A DNA stretch of 64,000 nucleotides from Oscillospiraceae bacterium Marseille-Q3528 (GTDB lineage Bacteria > Bacillota > Clostridia > Lachnospirales > Lachnospiraceae): NCBI GenBank assembly GCA_018223385.1, contig JAGTTR010000020.1:25721-89720 (forward strand). Direction: 5' to 3'. The position numbers were made by a program, and so were the translations under genes. This document shows positions 19,053 to 27,399 of this stretch, one piece after another. The notes beneath the pieces are model-generated. The model was given only the letters and a program-made list of their open reading frames with translations. It did not search any database and was not told where the DNA came from. The stretch's first letter is position 1. Every line of letters begins with the position of its first letter.

Positions 19053-19071
19053 CTTTTACAAAGACTTAACA
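19053..19071 (+). promoter_or_regulatory. Pho-box-like repeat before pstS
   Basis: TTTACA at 19055 and TTAACA at 19066 are 11 bp apart, immediately after the cotransporter stop and about 90 bp before pstS. This is the same spacing and half-site as upstream of the cotransporter. Confidence 0.55.
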
Positions 19072-19158
19072 AAAAGCAAATATTTCTTTTATACACCGGG
19101 TATAGGATGGTTTCAACAGATGAGGAAAACAATCTGAAAGATAAGTTTTAGGAGGAGT

Positions 19159-20082
19159 ATGAGAGAAATGAAAAAAGCAATCGTAATTGGCATGATCGCA
19201 GCAATGACAGCAGGCATGACTGCCTGCGGCAACAGCAGCAGTGACAGCGCACCGGCAACAACAGCACCGGCAGCGACAGAGAATACACAGCAGGACAAGA
19301 CAGCAGATGCCGCAGCAGCAGATACTGCAGCTTCAGACCTTTCCGGTACCGTCGTGATCACAGGTTCTACTTCCGTTGAGAAGATCCTGAACGACATGAA
19401 GGATGAGTTCACCGCACAGAACCCCAACGTGACCATCGAGTACACCGGCAGCGGTTCTTCCGCAGGTATCAAGGACACCAAGGCAAAGACCAACAACATC
19501 GGCGCTTCTTCCAGAGAGATCAAAGATGACGAGAAGGATGCTGATCTGAAACAGGAAGTATTTGCTTATGACGGAATCGCAGTCATCGTAAACCCTGCAA
19601 ATGAGGCAGTGAAAAATATCACCACCGAGCAGCTGGCAGATATTTATTCCGGTAAGATCACAAACTGGAAAGAAGTTGGCGGTGATGATGCAGAGATCTT
19701 TGTGGTGTCCCGTGAGGAGAGCTCCGGAACCAGAAGCGCTTTTGAAGAGCTGATTGCCTTAGAGGATGCAGGCGGACTGACCGGTGCAGCTTCTGTATCG
19801 GAAGGAAATGGTCCGGTACAGGCAGCAGTGGCAGAGAATGCCAACGCTATCGGCTATGTATCCTTCTCCTTCATCGATGACACAGTAAAAGCGCTGACCG
19901 TCAACGATGTAGAGCCTACGGCTGAGCTTGCAAAGACCGGCGAGTATCCGCTGTCCAGACCGTTCATCTTCGTATACTACGATGACACTGTGACAGATGC
20001 AGGAAAAGCATTCCTTGACTTTGCCCTGACAGAAGACGGACAGGCGTGCGTAGATAACCACGGCGGAATCCGTGTGAAATAA
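19159..20082 (+). CDS. pstS: Phosphate-binding lipoprotein PstS
   Basis: PstS is the extracellular phosphate receptor of the high-affinity Pst importer. The 307-residue precursor has a lipoprotein signal with the lipobox MTAC (Cys23), followed by a Ser/Ala/Thr-rich tether. Phosphate-binding loops are visible as ITGSTSVEKI, TGSGSSAGIKD and SREESSGTRSAF. Start choice is uncertain: ATG at 19159 is only 3 nt from GGAGG, while ATG at 19168 is 12 nt away and gives the conventional MKKAIVIG start. The Pho-box-like repeat upstream and a terminator-like hairpin before pstC fit high pstS expression. Confidence 0.96.
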   Translation: MREMKKAIVIGMIAAMTAGMTACGNSSSDSAPATTAPAATENTQQDKTADAAAADTAASDLSGTVVITGSTSVEKILNDMKDEFTAQNPNVTIEYTGSGSSAGIKDTKAKTNNIGASSREIKDDEKDADLKQEVFAYDGIAVIVNPANEAVKNITTEQLADIYSGKITNWKEVGGDDAEIFVVSREESSGTRSAFEELIALEDAGGLTGAASVSEGNGPVQAAVAENANAIGYVSFSFIDDTVKALTVNDVEPTAELAKTGEYPLSRPFIFVYYDDTVTDAGKAFLDFALTEDGQACVDNHGGIRVK

Positions 20083-20114
20083 ATTTTCCGGAGAACGAAA
20101 AAGAAAAAGAAAGC

Positions 20115-20163
20115 TGCCCCAAAACAAAGACTGGATATCCGGAGCCTGTTTTGGGGCATTTTT
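20115..20163 (+). terminator. Hairpin with T-run between pstS and pstC
   Basis: TGCCCCAAAACA (20115-20126) pairs perfectly with TGTTTTGGGGCA (20147-20158), followed by five Ts. It probably stops part of the transcripts after pstS so that the binding protein is made in excess of the permease. Confidence 0.85.
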
Positions 20164-20175
20164 AAAGGGGAAAAT

Positions 20176-21057
20176 ATGAACAGAGAAAAATTAGGAGAAA
20201 AAAGCATAGAGACATTGTTTCTGCTCTGTGCGCTGGTGGGTGTGGTGTCGGTAACGGCCATCATCGTCTTTGTATTCTACAAAGGGCTGCACCCGTTTTT
20301 CGGCCCGGATGCTTACAGCTTTCTCGATTTTATCACGGGAACCCGCTGGGCGCCCGGAGAAAACATATATGGTATTTTCTATATGATCGTGGCTTCCGTG
20401 CTGGCTACTGTGGGTGCCATTGTCATCGGCGTGCCGGTGGGACTTTTGACTGCAGTCTTTATCTCGGAGCTGGCGCCTGACCGGTTCGTCAGGATCATCA
20501 AACCGGCGGTGGAGCTGCTGGCCGGGATCCCGTCGGTGCTGTATGGTGCCTTTGGCCTTGGCGTCATCGTACCACTGATCAAAAAGGTATCGCCCATGGT
20601 ACAGGGCCAGTCGCTGCTGGCGGTGATCATCGTGCTTACCATTATGATCCTGCCCACCATCGTATCCCTGTCGGAGACATCCCTGCGGGCCGTACCGAAA
20701 TCTTACCGGGAGGCATCCTATGGGCTTGGCGCTTCCGAAATCCAGACAATCTTCCATGTGACGATCCCGGCAGCCAAATCCGGTATCCTCTCCGCAGCAG
20801 TGCTGGGCATTGGCCGGGCCATCGGCGAGACCATGGCCGTCATGATGATCGCGGGAAATCCCACCTCGGGTCTGCCCAGGAGCATCTGGTCCATGGTACG
20901 TCCATTAACAACCAACATTGCCATGGAAATGAGCTATGCCTCCGGCAGACAGTCGGAGATGCTGTTTGCCACCGGCGTGATCCTCTTTATTTTTATCATG
21001 ATCGTCAATACGACGCTGATCGTATTGACCCACAAGGCAGGTGAGTCGAAGAAATGA
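20176..21057 (+). CDS. pstC: Phosphate ABC permease PstC
   Basis: PstC is one of the two membrane subunits of the Pst phosphate importer. This 293-residue protein has six helices and the ABC-importer EAA loop SYREASYGLGASEIQTIFHVTIPAAKSGI, which contacts PstB. It starts after AAAGGGGAAAAT and its end overlaps the pstA start by 4 bp. Family segments are PAVELLAGIPSVLYGAFGL and LGIGRAIGETMAVMMIAGN. Confidence 0.96.
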   Translation: MNREKLGEKSIETLFLLCALVGVVSVTAIIVFVFYKGLHPFFGPDAYSFLDFITGTRWAPGENIYGIFYMIVASVLATVGAIVIGVPVGLLTAVFISELAPDRFVRIIKPAVELLAGIPSVLYGAFGLGVIVPLIKKVSPMVQGQSLLAVIIVLTIMILPTIVSLSETSLRAVPKSYREASYGLGASEIQTIFHVTIPAAKSGILSAAVLGIGRAIGETMAVMMIAGNPTSGLPRSIWSMVRPLTTNIAMEMSYASGRQSEMLFATGVILFIFIMIVNTTLIVLTHKAGESKK

Positions 21058-22232
21058 GCAGAAAACAGAAAGACGGCATCCTTCGGGGATGTATTTACGG
21101 GTGTGCGGGCTTTACCGTGCTGATCCTGGTGGTCATCATCGGCTTTATCCTGATTAAGGGTTTGCCGGGCATCACACCGGCGTTCCTGACCCACGCCTAT
21201 GAAGATAAGACCACCTACGTGACCTGCGGCCGGTATGTGGATCCCCAGCCGGACAACGGCGATAATTACGTGAATACCGTAGGCATCAACCTTGGTGTGA
21301 AAGACGGCCAGGTGGTGGTGACAGGCATGGACAGCTATTCTCCGGTGCGCAGTGCGGTGGATGGCACCGGCGCCACTTATGCGGTGAAAAAAGGAGATAT
21401 CCTGACCAAATTCGGCGCCTATGATGTGGAGGCCGCTTATAAAGAAGAGGTAACCGGCGGAAAACTTTCCGAGGAAGCCTTCTTGGCGGAAGCAGTACAG
21501 CAGATGGAAGCCCAAACGGACGCGGCCCTTCGGCTGAAGGTAGTGCGTCCCGGCGGCGGCATCGTGCCCATGGTGGTGACAACGATTTACATGATCCTGC
21601 TGTCCATCGGCATCGCAGCGCCCATCGGCATTCTGGCGGCGGTGTACCTGATCGAATATGCCAAACCCGGCAAACTGCTGACGGTGATCCATTTTGCCAT
21701 TGAAAATCTGGCCGGTATCCCGTCCATCATTTATGGCCTGTTTGGCTCCCTGTTCTTTGTGCAGATCCTGCGGCTGCAGTATTCCATCCTGGCCGGTGCC
21801 CTGACGGTGAGCATCATTTTACTGCCCACCATCATCACCACCACCGAGGAAGCATTGAAGGCCATCCCCAGAGGCTACCGGGAATCTTCCTTAGGCTTAG
21901 GTGCCACCAAGCTGCAGACCATCGGCCATGTGGTACTGCCAAACGCCATCCCCGGCATTCTGACGGCGGTGCTTTTAAGCATCGGCCGTGTGGTGGGAGA
22001 GTCGGCGGCCCTGCTTCTGACAGCGGGAACGGTGGCCCAGATCCCGAAAGCGCTGTTCGGCAATTCTGCCAGCGGCGCCACCCTGACCATCAAGGCCTAT
22101 ACGCTCATGAAGGAAGAGAACGACCTGACGACGGCCTGCGCCATCGGTATCATTTTGCTTATTATCATCATCGGCATCAACGCCCTGTCCAAATGGATCA
22201 CCAGACGGATGCTGCGTCGGCAGGGAAGATAA
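21054..22232 (+). CDS. pstA: Phosphate ABC permease PstA with PDZ-like insertion
   Basis: PstA is the second Pst membrane subunit. The 392-residue product is about 100 residues longer than usual. After the first helix (about 12-38) there is an extracytoplasmic insertion at about residues 50-162. It contains GATYAVKKGDILTKFGAYDV and LRLKVVRPGG, a pattern like a PDZ-domain binding groove and final strand. The normal PstA core then resumes with VPMVVTTIYMILLS, NLAGIPSIIYGLFG and the EAA loop GYRESSLGLGATKLQTIGHV. The start overlaps the pstC stop (ATGA). The insertion lies on the face where PstS docks. Confidence 0.95.
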   Translation: MSRKQKDGILRGCIYGCAGFTVLILVVIIGFILIKGLPGITPAFLTHAYEDKTTYVTCGRYVDPQPDNGDNYVNTVGINLGVKDGQVVVTGMDSYSPVRSAVDGTGATYAVKKGDILTKFGAYDVEAAYKEEVTGGKLSEEAFLAEAVQQMEAQTDAALRLKVVRPGGGIVPMVVTTIYMILLSIGIAAPIGILAAVYLIEYAKPGKLLTVIHFAIENLAGIPSIIYGLFGSLFFVQILRLQYSILAGALTVSIILLPTIITTTEEALKAIPRGYRESSLGLGATKLQTIGHVVLPNAIPGILTAVLLSIGRVVGESAALLLTAGTVAQIPKALFGNSASGATLTIKAYTLMKEENDLTTACAIGIILLIIIIGINALSKWITRRMLRRQGR

Positions 22233-22244
22233 AGGAGAATACAT

Positions 22245-23006
<762 letters not shown>

Positions 23007-23020
23007 TGAAGGAGGAAAAC

Positions 23021-23674
23021 ATGACAAGACAGGTATATCTGGATGAGTTGGATAAACTTCACAAAAAAGTGGTGGAGATGGGGACGCTGATCGAGGAATC
23101 CCTGGATCAGGTGGAGGAAGCCCTCTATAAAATGAACAGGGAAAAGGCCCGGGAAATCATCGCCGGGGACGACCGGGTGGACGCCATGGAGCGGGAGATC
23201 GAGCGGGCCTGCATCGACATGATCGCCACCCAGCAGCCGGTGGCCACCGACCTTCGCCGGGTGACCTCCATCATGCGCATCATTTCTGATCTGGAGCGGA
23301 TCGCGGACCACTGCAGCGACATTTCCGAATACATTCTCCTGCTCTCCGATGAGAAGGAAATTCCCATGCCCGACTGCGTGCCGGACATGATCCGCAGCGT
23401 CAAAGACATGATCCACCGCACCGTAGAAGCTTTCGTCAGCGACGACAAGGCAGAGGCAGAGCAGGTGGAAGCCTCCGACGACATCGTGGATGATTACTTT
23501 GTAAAAATCAGGGACGAGATTGCCATCGCCATGAAACATAATCCTGACCGGATCAAACAGTATATTGACTATTTGATGATAATCAAGTATCTTGAACGTA
23601 TGGCAGACCATTCCACCAACATCGCCGGGTGGATCACCTTCGTGGTGACCGGGGAGTTAGACAACCTAAAATAA
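23021..23674 (+). CDS. phoU: Phosphate signalling protein PhoU
   Basis: PhoU is the cytoplasmic negative regulator that connects PstB with PhoR. The start at 23021 follows GAAGGAGGAAAAC and gives 217 residues, normal for the family; the overlapping ATG at 23006 lacks a ribosome site. Two homologous three-helix bundles carry the metal-binding motifs IISDLERIADHCSDISEYI and IKYLERMADHSTNIAGWI. A palindromic repeat element begins directly after the stop. Confidence 0.96.
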   Translation: MTRQVYLDELDKLHKKVVEMGTLIEESLDQVEEALYKMNREKAREIIAGDDRVDAMEREIERACIDMIATQQPVATDLRRVTSIMRIISDLERIADHCSDISEYILLLSDEKEIPMPDCVPDMIRSVKDMIHRTVEAFVSDDKAEAEQVEASDDIVDDYFVKIRDEIAIAMKHNPDRIKQYIDYLMIIKYLERMADHSTNIAGWITFVVTGELDNLK

Positions 23675-23676
23675 AT

Positions 23677-23877
23677 AACAGTTCAGTCAAGGGTTTATGG
23701 AGCCAGACGTCATGCTTGCATGTAAGGCGGGCTTCGTGAAGCCTTGGACGGAGCGCCCGCTTATGAGCAAAAAATAGCTGCGTAGCAGCGGAGAGCGTGG
23801 TACACGCGGTTTTGCGAATGGGTGCGTCTGAACTGTTATAGGGCAGCTGGACGCGAATGGCGCATCTGAACTGTTAT
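23677..23877. repeat. Palindromic dispersed element, copy A (right end duplicated)
   Basis: The left end is ACAGTTCAG (23678-23686) and the right end CTGAACTGT (23828-23836). The right-end segment GCGAATGG...TCTGAACTGTTAT is repeated at 23853-23877. Internal hairpins are CATG-CTTG-CATG (23711-23722), GGCTTC-GT-GAAGCC (23730-23743), GCTGC-GTA-GCAGC and GCGTG-GTA-CACGC. It lies between phoU and phoR, and shares TATGAGCAAAAA and TTTTGCGAATGG with the copies at 40.7 and 50.2 kb. Confidence 0.8.
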
Positions 23878-23910
23878 GGTGAAGTCAGCAGAAAGGAGAA
23901 TGCAGGAGCG

Positions 23911-25716
23911 ATGCGGAAGCGACTGTTATTTACATATATAGCACTTGTATTTGTGACGCTGATGGCTTCCCAGATCTCCTTCTGGAGCAGCGGCCAGCGT
24001 TTTCTGCAGCAACAAAGTGAGGCGCAGTATACAGATCAGGCAGAACTGATCCGGGACGTGTTTGAGCAGACGGACTTTGCCGGAACGGCAGATTATGATG
24101 CCTTTGCCAAAAAATATGCCCGGCGGCAGGAAGTCCGTATCACCATTATCGACATGGATGGCACCGTGCTGGGGGAATCTGAGGAAAGCCCGTCTGACAT
24201 GGAAAATCATAAGGACCGGGAGGAAGTAAAAAAAGCCATGACAGGGGAATCTGCCAGCATTGTCCGGCGTTCCAGCACCCTTGGCATGGATTATTGTTAT
24301 TGCGCCGTTCCTGTTCGGACAGGCAGCTTTGAGGGGGTACTGCGGGTGTCGGTGCCGCTGGAAGAGCTGCACGCCCTGCGGCTGGAATATATGAGATCCA
24401 CTATTTTTATGCTGGCCATCGGTGTTTTGCTGATCGCCGGGCTGGTGATCGCTTTTACCAGGTTCATTGCAGACCCCATTGATGAGGTCATCGAGGCGGC
24501 CGGGAAGATTGCCGAGGGCAGTTACGGAATCCGGCTGAAAACCAGACAGAACAGTCAGATCGGTAAGCTGGCGGACTCTTTCAACTGGATGTCCGGTCGG
24601 CTGGAAGCAGCTGTGAAAGAGCTGAAGGACCGTAACAACGAGCTGGAAGCCATTCTGCGCAGTATGCGGAACGGCGTGCTGGCCATCAACGGCAGGGACG
24701 AGATTTTGTTTTACAATGATGCTCTTATGAATCTCATCGGCCACCGGGGAGATTTCCTTGGGGAATCCGTATACCATCTGGTACGCAGCTCCCTGATCTT
24801 CGATGTCATTGAAAAAGTGCGGGAGTCCCGGGATGTGATCTGCGAGGAGGGGCAGTCCCGGATCATGGGTGAGCAATATCTGCGGATTACAGGCACGGTG
24901 CTGAACCGGGAAAAAGAACAGTCCCGCAGCGTCCTTCTCATCATTGAGGACATCACCGATGTGAAAAAACTGGAAAACATGCGGTCAGATTTCGTGTCCA
25001 ACGTCACCCATGAGCTGAAAACGCCCCTGACATCCATTCGGGGCTTCGTGGATACGCTAAAGCAGGGCGCCATCAAGGATGAGCAGTATGCCCGCAAATT
25101 CCTGGACATCATCGACATTGAGGCAGAGCGGCTGTATACCCTCATTCAGGACATTCTGCTGCTATCCGAGATCGAGTCCGGCAGCGACTACAACATCCAG
25201 GACTGCGATGTGAACGGTATCATCGATGAGACGTTGAACCTTCTGCAGCCCAAGATCGAGCAGAAACCGGAGGTGGATGTGATCTTCCAGCCGGAGCCCT
25301 ACATCCGCCCCTTCCCCTGTAACCCGGACCGGATGAAGCAGCTGTTCATCAATCTCATAGATAATGCGGTAAAAAATACAGAAAAAGGCAGCGTCACCGT
25401 GACCTGCCGGGTGCATAACGATCACCTGATGATTTCCGTCAAAGACACCGGCATCGGCATTCCCAAGGAACATTTAAGCCGCATTTTCGAACGGTTCTAT
25501 CGGGTGGACAAGGGACGTTCCCGGAAAATGGGCGGCACAGGCCTTGGCTTATCCATTGTCAAACACATTGTGGAAATGTACGAGGGAGACATTTTTGTGT
25601 CCAGCGAAGTGGGCGAGGGCACGGAATTTATCATAAAGCTGCCCTATGACAGAAAACATACAGGCACCAACGTGGTGCGCGTACAGGGCAGAAAGAGAGG
25701 AATCGGGCAGGTATGA
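23911..25716 (+). CDS. phoR: Phosphate sensor histidine kinase PhoR
   Basis: This 601-residue kinase is predicted to phosphorylate PhoP under phosphate limitation. The start at 23911 follows CAGGAGCG; 18 upstream in-frame residues fall inside the repeat element. Domains in order are transmembrane helix 1 (about 4-24), an extracytoplasmic sensor region (about 30-165), helix 2 (about 168-190), HAMP (190-240), PAS (about 250-350), HisKA with SDFVSNVTHELKTPLTSI and a HATPase with FINLIDNAVKNTEKG, ERFYRVDKGRSRKMGG and GTGLGLSIVKHI. phoP overlaps its stop by 4 bp. Regulation by PhoU/PstB is inferred from the family and from the adjacent operon. Confidence 0.93.
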   Translation: MRKRLLFTYIALVFVTLMASQISFWSSGQRFLQQQSEAQYTDQAELIRDVFEQTDFAGTADYDAFAKKYARRQEVRITIIDMDGTVLGESEESPSDMENHKDREEVKKAMTGESASIVRRSSTLGMDYCYCAVPVRTGSFEGVLRVSVPLEELHALRLEYMRSTIFMLAIGVLLIAGLVIAFTRFIADPIDEVIEAAGKIAEGSYGIRLKTRQNSQIGKLADSFNWMSGRLEAAVKELKDRNNELEAILRSMRNGVLAINGRDEILFYNDALMNLIGHRGDFLGESVYHLVRSSLIFDVIEKVRESRDVICEEGQSRIMGEQYLRITGTVLNREKEQSRSVLLIIEDITDVKKLENMRSDFVSNVTHELKTPLTSIRGFVDTLKQGAIKDEQYARKFLDIIDIEAERLYTLIQDILLLSEIESGSDYNIQDCDVNGIIDETLNLLQPKIEQKPEVDVIFQPEPYIRPFPCNPDRMKQLFINLIDNAVKNTEKGSVTVTCRVHNDHLMISVKDTGIGIPKEHLSRIFERFYRVDKGRSRKMGGTGLGLSIVKHIVEMYEGDIFVSSEVGEGTEFIIKLPYDRKHTGTNVVRVQGRKRGIGQV

Positions 25717-26423
25717 AAAAAGTAATCTTAACCGTAGACGATGAGGAACACATTCTGGAGCTCATCAGCTACAATCTGGAACGCAACGGCTACGAGGTAT
25801 TAAAGGCGCTGACCGGCGAGGAAGCGCTGGAAATCCTCGATCAGCATCAGGTGGATCTGGTGCTGCTGGACCGGATGCTGCCGGGCATCGACGGCATCGA
25901 GGTGTTAAAGCAGATCCGCGGGGATAAAAACAAAAAAGATCTGCCGGTCATTCTGCTGACCGCCAAATCTGAGGAATTCGATAAAGTGGTGGGTCTGGAG
26001 ATCGGCGCGGACGATTACATCTGCAAGCCCTTCGGCATCCATGAGCTCGTTGCCCGGATCAAGGCCGTGCTGCGCCGCACCGGGGATGGCAGCTTCACAG
26101 CGGAAGAGGGCGGTGAGGAAGACAAAGACCGGATCTGCATCGGCAATCTGGTCATCAACTACACCACCCGGGTCGTCACCGTGGACGGCAGGGAAGTCGA
26201 TCTCTCCTTAAAAGAATTCGAGCTCCTCTACCTGCTGGCCTCCAACCGCAACCGCGTCTACTCCCGGGACACCCTCCTGGAGAAAATCTGGGGCTACGAC
26301 TACATGGGCGAGACCCGCACCATCGACGTCCATATCCGGAACCTCCGCAAAAAAATCGAGCAGGATCCCGACCACCCCGAGCATGTCAAGACCGTGAGAG
26401 GCGTTGGGTATAAGTTTGTCTGA
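25713..26423 (+). CDS. phoP: Phosphate response regulator PhoP
   Basis: This 236-residue OmpR-family regulator is the likely partner of PhoR and the probable reader of the Pho-box-like repeats upstream. The receiver domain has acidic VDDEE at the N-terminus, phospho-Asp in LVLLDRMLPGIDG (near 53), Thr in LLTAKSEE and Lys in ICKPFG. The winged helix is at about 140-235, with DLSLKEFELLYLLASNRNRVYS and VHIRNLRKKIE. Gene order phoR-phoP is reversed from the commoner phoP-phoR, with an ATGA overlap. Confidence 0.93.
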   Translation: MKKVILTVDDEEHILELISYNLERNGYEVLKALTGEEALEILDQHQVDLVLLDRMLPGIDGIEVLKQIRGDKNKKDLPVILLTAKSEEFDKVVGLEIGADDYICKPFGIHELVARIKAVLRRTGDGSFTAEEGGEEDKDRICIGNLVINYTTRVVTVDGREVDLSLKEFELLYLLASNRNRVYSRDTLLEKIWGYDYMGETRTIDVHIRNLRKKIEQDPDHPEHVKTVRGVGYKFV

Positions 26424-26460
26424 AAAATGAACATTGTTATAGAAAAAGTTTTATAAGAAT

Positions 26461-26796
26461 CTAGTCATTTAGATTCATTCTATTCAGAGCTTTGAGTTGA
26501 TCACGCTTTGCATAGATCACATTTAGAATATATACCTTACCTGATGAATCATCTGGTCGATAATAGATATAAAAATTCTTTGCAATAATCTTTCGCACAC
26601 CTCTGGAATGTCAGGGTTCCTGTTTTACGGGAACAATACTTGAAGCCATATATGTCAGCTTTTGTATTTCGCTGCGAATTGCTCGAATGTAATTTAGTGC
26701 CACGTCCGGGACTGACAAAGTGTATGCAATGTAGTCACGGATTTCAAAGAGATCAGCTTCTGCATCCGGTGTGATGATGATTTCATAGGCGTCCAT
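26461..26796 (-). pseudogene. RelE/ParE-family toxin gene with an in-frame stop
   Basis: The frame begins MDAYEIIITPDAEADLFEI, a RelE/ParE mRNA-interferase-type start, and runs to VPVKQEP, where TGA (26613-26611) stops it after 61 residues. Reading on in the same frame gives HSRGVRKIIAKNFYIYYR, then VYILNVIYAKRDQL and a TAG at 26463-26461. That is exactly the missing C-terminal half, including the strand and basic residues the family needs. The family usually has Trp at this point (QEPWHS), so a single TGG-to-TGA change explains it. The upstream antitoxin gene is intact and abuts its start. Confidence 0.8.
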
Positions 26797-27093
26797 TTAT
26801 TTAAGACCCCTTTCCAGATCGTCAAACACTGCATCCATTGATCGTCCTTCACCGGCAAGTGACTGTGCATAGCTACGTTGAAGTTTGGCGTCGAGTTCAG
26901 CATCAGACATTGCATCGCTGGTTTGTGGTTCAGAAGGAATTGTTAATGAGAATGGAACCCCATGATGATAAATGATCTGACGATAGAGGGAATTGATTAC
27001 AACAGAGACAGGAATTCCCAGCTTCTGAAGAATATCTTCTGCTTCAAGCTTTATATTATTTTCGACGCGAGCGCTTACAGTTGAATCTTTCAT
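26797..27093 (-). CDS. RelB/DinJ-family antitoxin
   Basis: This 98-residue antitoxin has an N-terminal ribbon-helix-helix DNA-binding part (DSTVSARVENNIKLEAEDIL, LGIPVSVVINSLYRQI) and an acidic toxin-binding tail (QTSDAMSDAELDAKLQ). DinJ-type antitoxins neutralise a RelE/YafQ toxin and repress their own operon. The ATG at 27093 is placed after AGGAGGTGTTTATA. The partner toxin immediately downstream has an internal stop, so this antitoxin may be orphaned. A perfect palindrome 37 bp upstream is the likely operator. Confidence 0.88.
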   Translation of the reverse strand: MKDSTVSARVENNIKLEAEDILQKLGIPVSVVINSLYRQIIYHHGVPFSLTIPSEPQTSDAMSDAELDAKLQRSYAQSLAGEGRSMDAVFDDLERGLK

Positions 27094-27129
27094 TATAAAC
27101 ACCTCCTGTTGCTTTTATTGTAATTTACT

Positions 27130-27148
27130 GTCTTGCAGATTGCAAGAC
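27130..27148 (-). promoter_or_regulatory. Palindromic operator of the antitoxin gene
   Basis: GTCTTGCA-GAT-TGCAAGAC is a perfect 8-bp inverted repeat, 37 bp upstream of the antitoxin start. It fits autoregulation by a RHH antitoxin. Confidence 0.6.
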
Positions 27149-27170
27149 ATATTGTGCGAAACATTTTAAG

Positions 27171-27241
27171 AAAAATGGACATTGAGACTGAAAAGTGGAC
27201 ATTCAACGTCAAAAAGTGGATATTCACAACCAAAAGTGGAC
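27171..27241. repeat. Four phased AAAAGTGGACATT repeats, likely relict IS21-type end
   Basis: TGGACATT/TGGATATT/TGGACAT cores, each preceded by an A-run, recur at about 27175, 27195, 27216 and 27236, that is every 20-21 bp (two helical turns). Multiple repeats of this sort, with AAAAGTGGACA spacing, are known at the ends of IS21-family elements. No transposase is nearby, so it would be a solo end. Iterons are an alternative. Confidence 0.45.
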
Positions 27242-27246
27242 ATGGA

Positions 27247-27286
27247 AAGGCATGCCAGAATATTTTCATTCTGGCATGCCTTTTTT
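27247..27286 (+). terminator. Strong terminator before pyk
   Basis: AGGCATGCCAGAAT (27248-27261) pairs perfectly with ATTCTGGCATGCCT (27268-27281), followed by TTTTTT. Confidence 0.9.
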
Positions 27287-27300
27287 CGTCATAATGAAAC

Positions 27301-27329
27301 TTGTTTTCCCGGGAATTCGATGATAGAAT
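27301..27329 (+). promoter_or_regulatory. Sigma-A promoter for pyk
   Basis: TTGTTT (27301-27306), a 17-bp spacer and TAGAAT (27324-27329), about 70 bp before the pyk start. Confidence 0.6.
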
Positions 27330-27399
27330 AGATGATGGGTAAATTTTTATAAAATAACAGACAATATCAATAAACGCAAACCAAAGGAGCAGACTAACT

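Noticed and set aside
27171..27241. CRISPR array from the regularly spaced repeats
   Set aside because: The repeat is only about 9-13 bp and the spacers about 8 bp, far too short, and there are no cas genes.
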